Source: an uncultured Bacteroides sp. (lineage in GTDB: Bacteria > Bacteroidota > Bacteroidia > Bacteroidales > Bacteroidaceae). Taken from it: a stretch of 29,488 nucleotides of DNA. Below the pieces are notes generated by a model. That model did no database searches. It saw nothing but the letters and a program-made list of their open reading frames with translations, and was not told the DNA's origin. Positions within the stretch are counted from its first letter, which is position 1, and each line of letters starts with the position of its first letter. The position numbers and the translations under genes were made by a program. This document shows positions 28,053 to 29,488 of this stretch, piece after piece. Where the stretch lies: positions 1-29,488 of the forward strand of contig USPQ01000027.1 in NCBI GenBank assembly GCA_900556625.1, read 5' to 3'.

Positions 28053-29237
28053 ATGAAGAAAATCAAAATCGGTTTATTAGCCCGCATTATTATCGCTATT
28101 ATTCTAGGCATCGCCATCGGCACTTTTTTCCCGGCTCCTCTTGTCCGGATATTTGTAACATTCAACGGCATTTTCAGTGAATTTCTTAATTTCTCCATTC
28201 CGTTGATTATCGTCGGATTGGTCACTGTGGCTATTGCCGACATCGGTAAAGGCGCAGGAAAGATGTTGCTCGTCACCGCTCTTATCTCTTATTTCGCCAC
28301 CCTGTTCTCGGGGTTCCTCTCTTACTTCACCGGAGTCACGGTATTCCCGTCATTGATTGAACCGGGCGTGCCGCTTGAGGAAGTGAGCGAGGCAAAAGGA
28401 ATTCTTCCTTATTTCTCCGTTTCCATTCCTCCATTGATGAACGTAATGACAGCTTTGGTTCTCGCTTTCACATTAGGATTGGGATTGGCTTCGCTGAACA
28501 GCGATGCTCTGAAAAACGTAGCACGGGATTTTCAGGCAATCATCGTCCGTATGATCAGTGCGGTAATTCTCCCCTTGCTTCCGCTTTATATCTTCGGCAT
28601 CTTCTTGAATATGACTCATTCGGGACAGGTGTACTCCATTCTGATGGTATTTATCAAGATTATCGGAGTCATTTTCATTTTGCATATCTTCCTGCTGGTC
28701 TTTCAGTATTCTATCGCAGCGCTGTTTGTACACAAAAATCCGTTCAAACTATTGGGGAAGATGATGCCTGCCTATTTCACGGCATTGGGCACACAATCAT
28801 CGGCTGCCACTATTCCCGTGACACTGGAACAGACGAAAAAGAATGGTGTTTCGGCGGATATAGCCGGTTTTGTGATTCCGTTGTGCGCCACAATCCATCT
28901 GTCGGGAAGTACACTGAAAATCGTAGCCTGTGCTCTGGCACTGATGATGATGCAGGGAATGCCGTTCGACTTCCCACTCTTTGCCGGTTTTATCTTCATG
29001 CTGGGAATCACGATGGTAGCCGCACCGGGAGTTCCGGGCGGAGCCATCATGGCATCTTTGGGAATCTTGCAATCCATGTTGGGTTTCGATGAATCGGCAC
29101 AGGCATTGATGATTGCTCTTTACATCGCTATGGATAGTTTCGGGACGGCCTGCAATGTGACCGGTGACGGAGCTATCGCACTGATTATCGACAAAATGAT
29201 GGGAAAAACTGTGCTGAATAACCATGCTGAAAAATAA
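28053..29237 (+). CDS. DAACS-family (SDF/GltPh-like) cation symporter, probably for a neutral substrate
   Basis: This 394-residue membrane protein of the dicarboxylate/amino acid:cation symporter family has hydrophobic helices throughout. It has the HP1 motif SSAATIPVTL (about 249-258). The TM7 unwound motif NMDGT of GltPh is replaced by HLSGS (282-286). TM8 has D361, T365 and N368 with NVTGD. Gly364 stands where GltPh has Arg397, the residue that binds the acidic side chain of aspartate/glutamate. Transport of a neutral amino acid (Ser/Thr/Ala-type) or other small substrate is thus more likely than glutamate or succinate. Short for the family (usually over 400). Its own promoter is divergent from gnd. 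Confidence 0.85.
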   Translation: MKKIKIGLLARIIIAIILGIAIGTFFPAPLVRIFVTFNGIFSEFLNFSIPLIIVGLVTVAIADIGKGAGKMLLVTALISYFATLFSGFLSYFTGVTVFPSLIEPGVPLEEVSEAKGILPYFSVSIPPLMNVMTALVLAFTLGLGLASLNSDALKNVARDFQAIIVRMISAVILPLLPLYIFGIFLNMTHSGQVYSILMVFIKIIGVIFILHIFLLVFQYSIAALFVHKNPFKLLGKMMPAYFTALGTQSSAATIPVTLEQTKKNGVSADIAGFVIPLCATIHLSGSTLKIVACALALMMMQGMPFDFPLFAGFIFMLGITMVAAPGVPGGAIMASLGILQSMLGFDESAQALMIALYIAMDSFGTACNVTGDGAIALIIDKMMGKTVLNNHAEK

Positions 29238-29286
29238 ATAGAATGTGGCTTGCATGGGTCACAAAAAATACCGACATTTGCACCCA

Positions 29287-29294
29287 TATTTTTG
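29287..29294 (+). promoter_or_regulatory. -7 box for gmd
   Basis: TATTTTTG matches TAnnTTTG exactly, 19 bases before the gmd ATG. No TTTG at the -33 distance is evident, so this is a partial promoter call. Confidence 0.45.
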
Positions 29295-29313
29295 ATTTAT
29301 TAAATAATAGCGT

Positions 29314-29488
29314 ATGAAAAAAGCCCTAATATCAGGCATTACCGGGCAGGATGGTTCTTATCTTGCCGAGTTTCTATTGCAAAAAGGTTATGAAGTGCAC
29401 GGTATTCTCCGTCGTTCTTCTTCGTTCAATACCGGACGTATTGAACATTTGTATTTTGACGAGTGGGTACGCGACATGAAACAGAAAC
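29314..29488 (+). CDS. gmd: GDP-mannose 4,6-dehydratase, cut by the window edge
   Basis: The first 58 codons are visible: MKKALISGITGQDGSYLAEF, then LLQKGYEVHGILRRSSSFNT and GRIEHLYFD. The GITGQDGSYLAE loop is the Rossmann NADP-binding motif, and GYEVHGI-x-RRSSSFNT-x-RIEH is the signature of GDP-mannose 4,6-dehydratases. It converts GDP-mannose to GDP-4-keto-6-deoxymannose, the precursor of GDP-fucose for surface glycans. The rest lies beyond the right edge. Confidence 0.95.
   Translation, partial: MKKALISGITGQDGSYLAEFLLQKGYEVHGILRRSSSFNTGRIEHLYFDEWVRDMKQK

Overview
The window is a chromosomal segment of a Bacteroides-type bacterium. A low-GC prophage (or prophage-derived element) fills about 1-23.7 kb and joins ordinary host genes at about 23.9-29.5 kb. 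The taxon is suggested by several promoters with the Bacteroidetes -7 box TAnnTTTG, weak ribosome binding sites, and the host pentose-phosphate cluster pgl-zwf-gnd. The left edge cuts a phage-side gene. The right edge cuts gmd.

Phage early region (1-16.85 kb, all minus strand, read from right to left). Four near-identical promoters (P1-P4) divide it into transcription units. Each has a TTTG -33 box, an exact 20-bp spacer, a TA-rich -7 box, and two AATGGCG-type repeats 11 bp apart just upstream. P4 drives a recombination and replication unit: Rad52-like annealing protein, PD-(D/E)XK exonuclease, SSB, NinB-like protein, coiled-coil protein, HNH nuclease, SF2 helicase, NinG-like protein, DUF6291 and DUF6633 replication-type proteins. 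P3 drives a large ParB with a Cys cluster, an HNH protein, small unknowns, a MazG-like protein, a second ParB-N protein and a TET-associated-type glycosyltransferase. P2 drives a RarA/MgsA C-terminal-like protein, DUF3560, a YkgJ-like Cys protein, a zinc ribbon, a PAPS-reductase-fold enzyme, a protein ending in a clamp-binding motif and a small membrane protein. P1 drives unknown small proteins running off the left edge.

RNA region (16.95-19.77 kb). Five minus-strand genes have canonical tRNA acceptor stems and T-arms but no normal anticodon arm. Three have a 5-bp stem closed by a 4-nt loop, one has a 19-nt loop that can form a pseudoknot, and one has no recognisable D or anticodon arm. Two lie in about 160-bp tandem units whose leader and trailer are complementary with compensatory base changes. 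The fifth follows a 274-bp structured RNA with a Bacteroides rRNA-like boxA sequence. Four small minus-strand genes and one plus-strand membrane protein lie among them. This is the strongest candidate here for an undescribed system.

Lysogeny and accessory region (19.77-23.65 kb). A HTH repressor gene with two matching palindromic operators faces a divergent minus-strand gene. Downstream of the repressor come a lipoprotein, a 44-residue ORF, an unassigned protein, a DUF1828 protein and a Trypco2-like protein, which is the usual place for lysogenic-conversion or defence cargo. No integrase is in the window, and the prophage end can only be placed within about 23.65-23.96 kb.

Host region (23.96-29.49 kb). 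It holds a small conserved-looking ORF, the oxidative pentose-phosphate operon gnd-zwf-pgl (minus strand), a divergent DAACS-family symporter lacking the acidic-substrate arginine, and the start of gmd for GDP-fucose synthesis.
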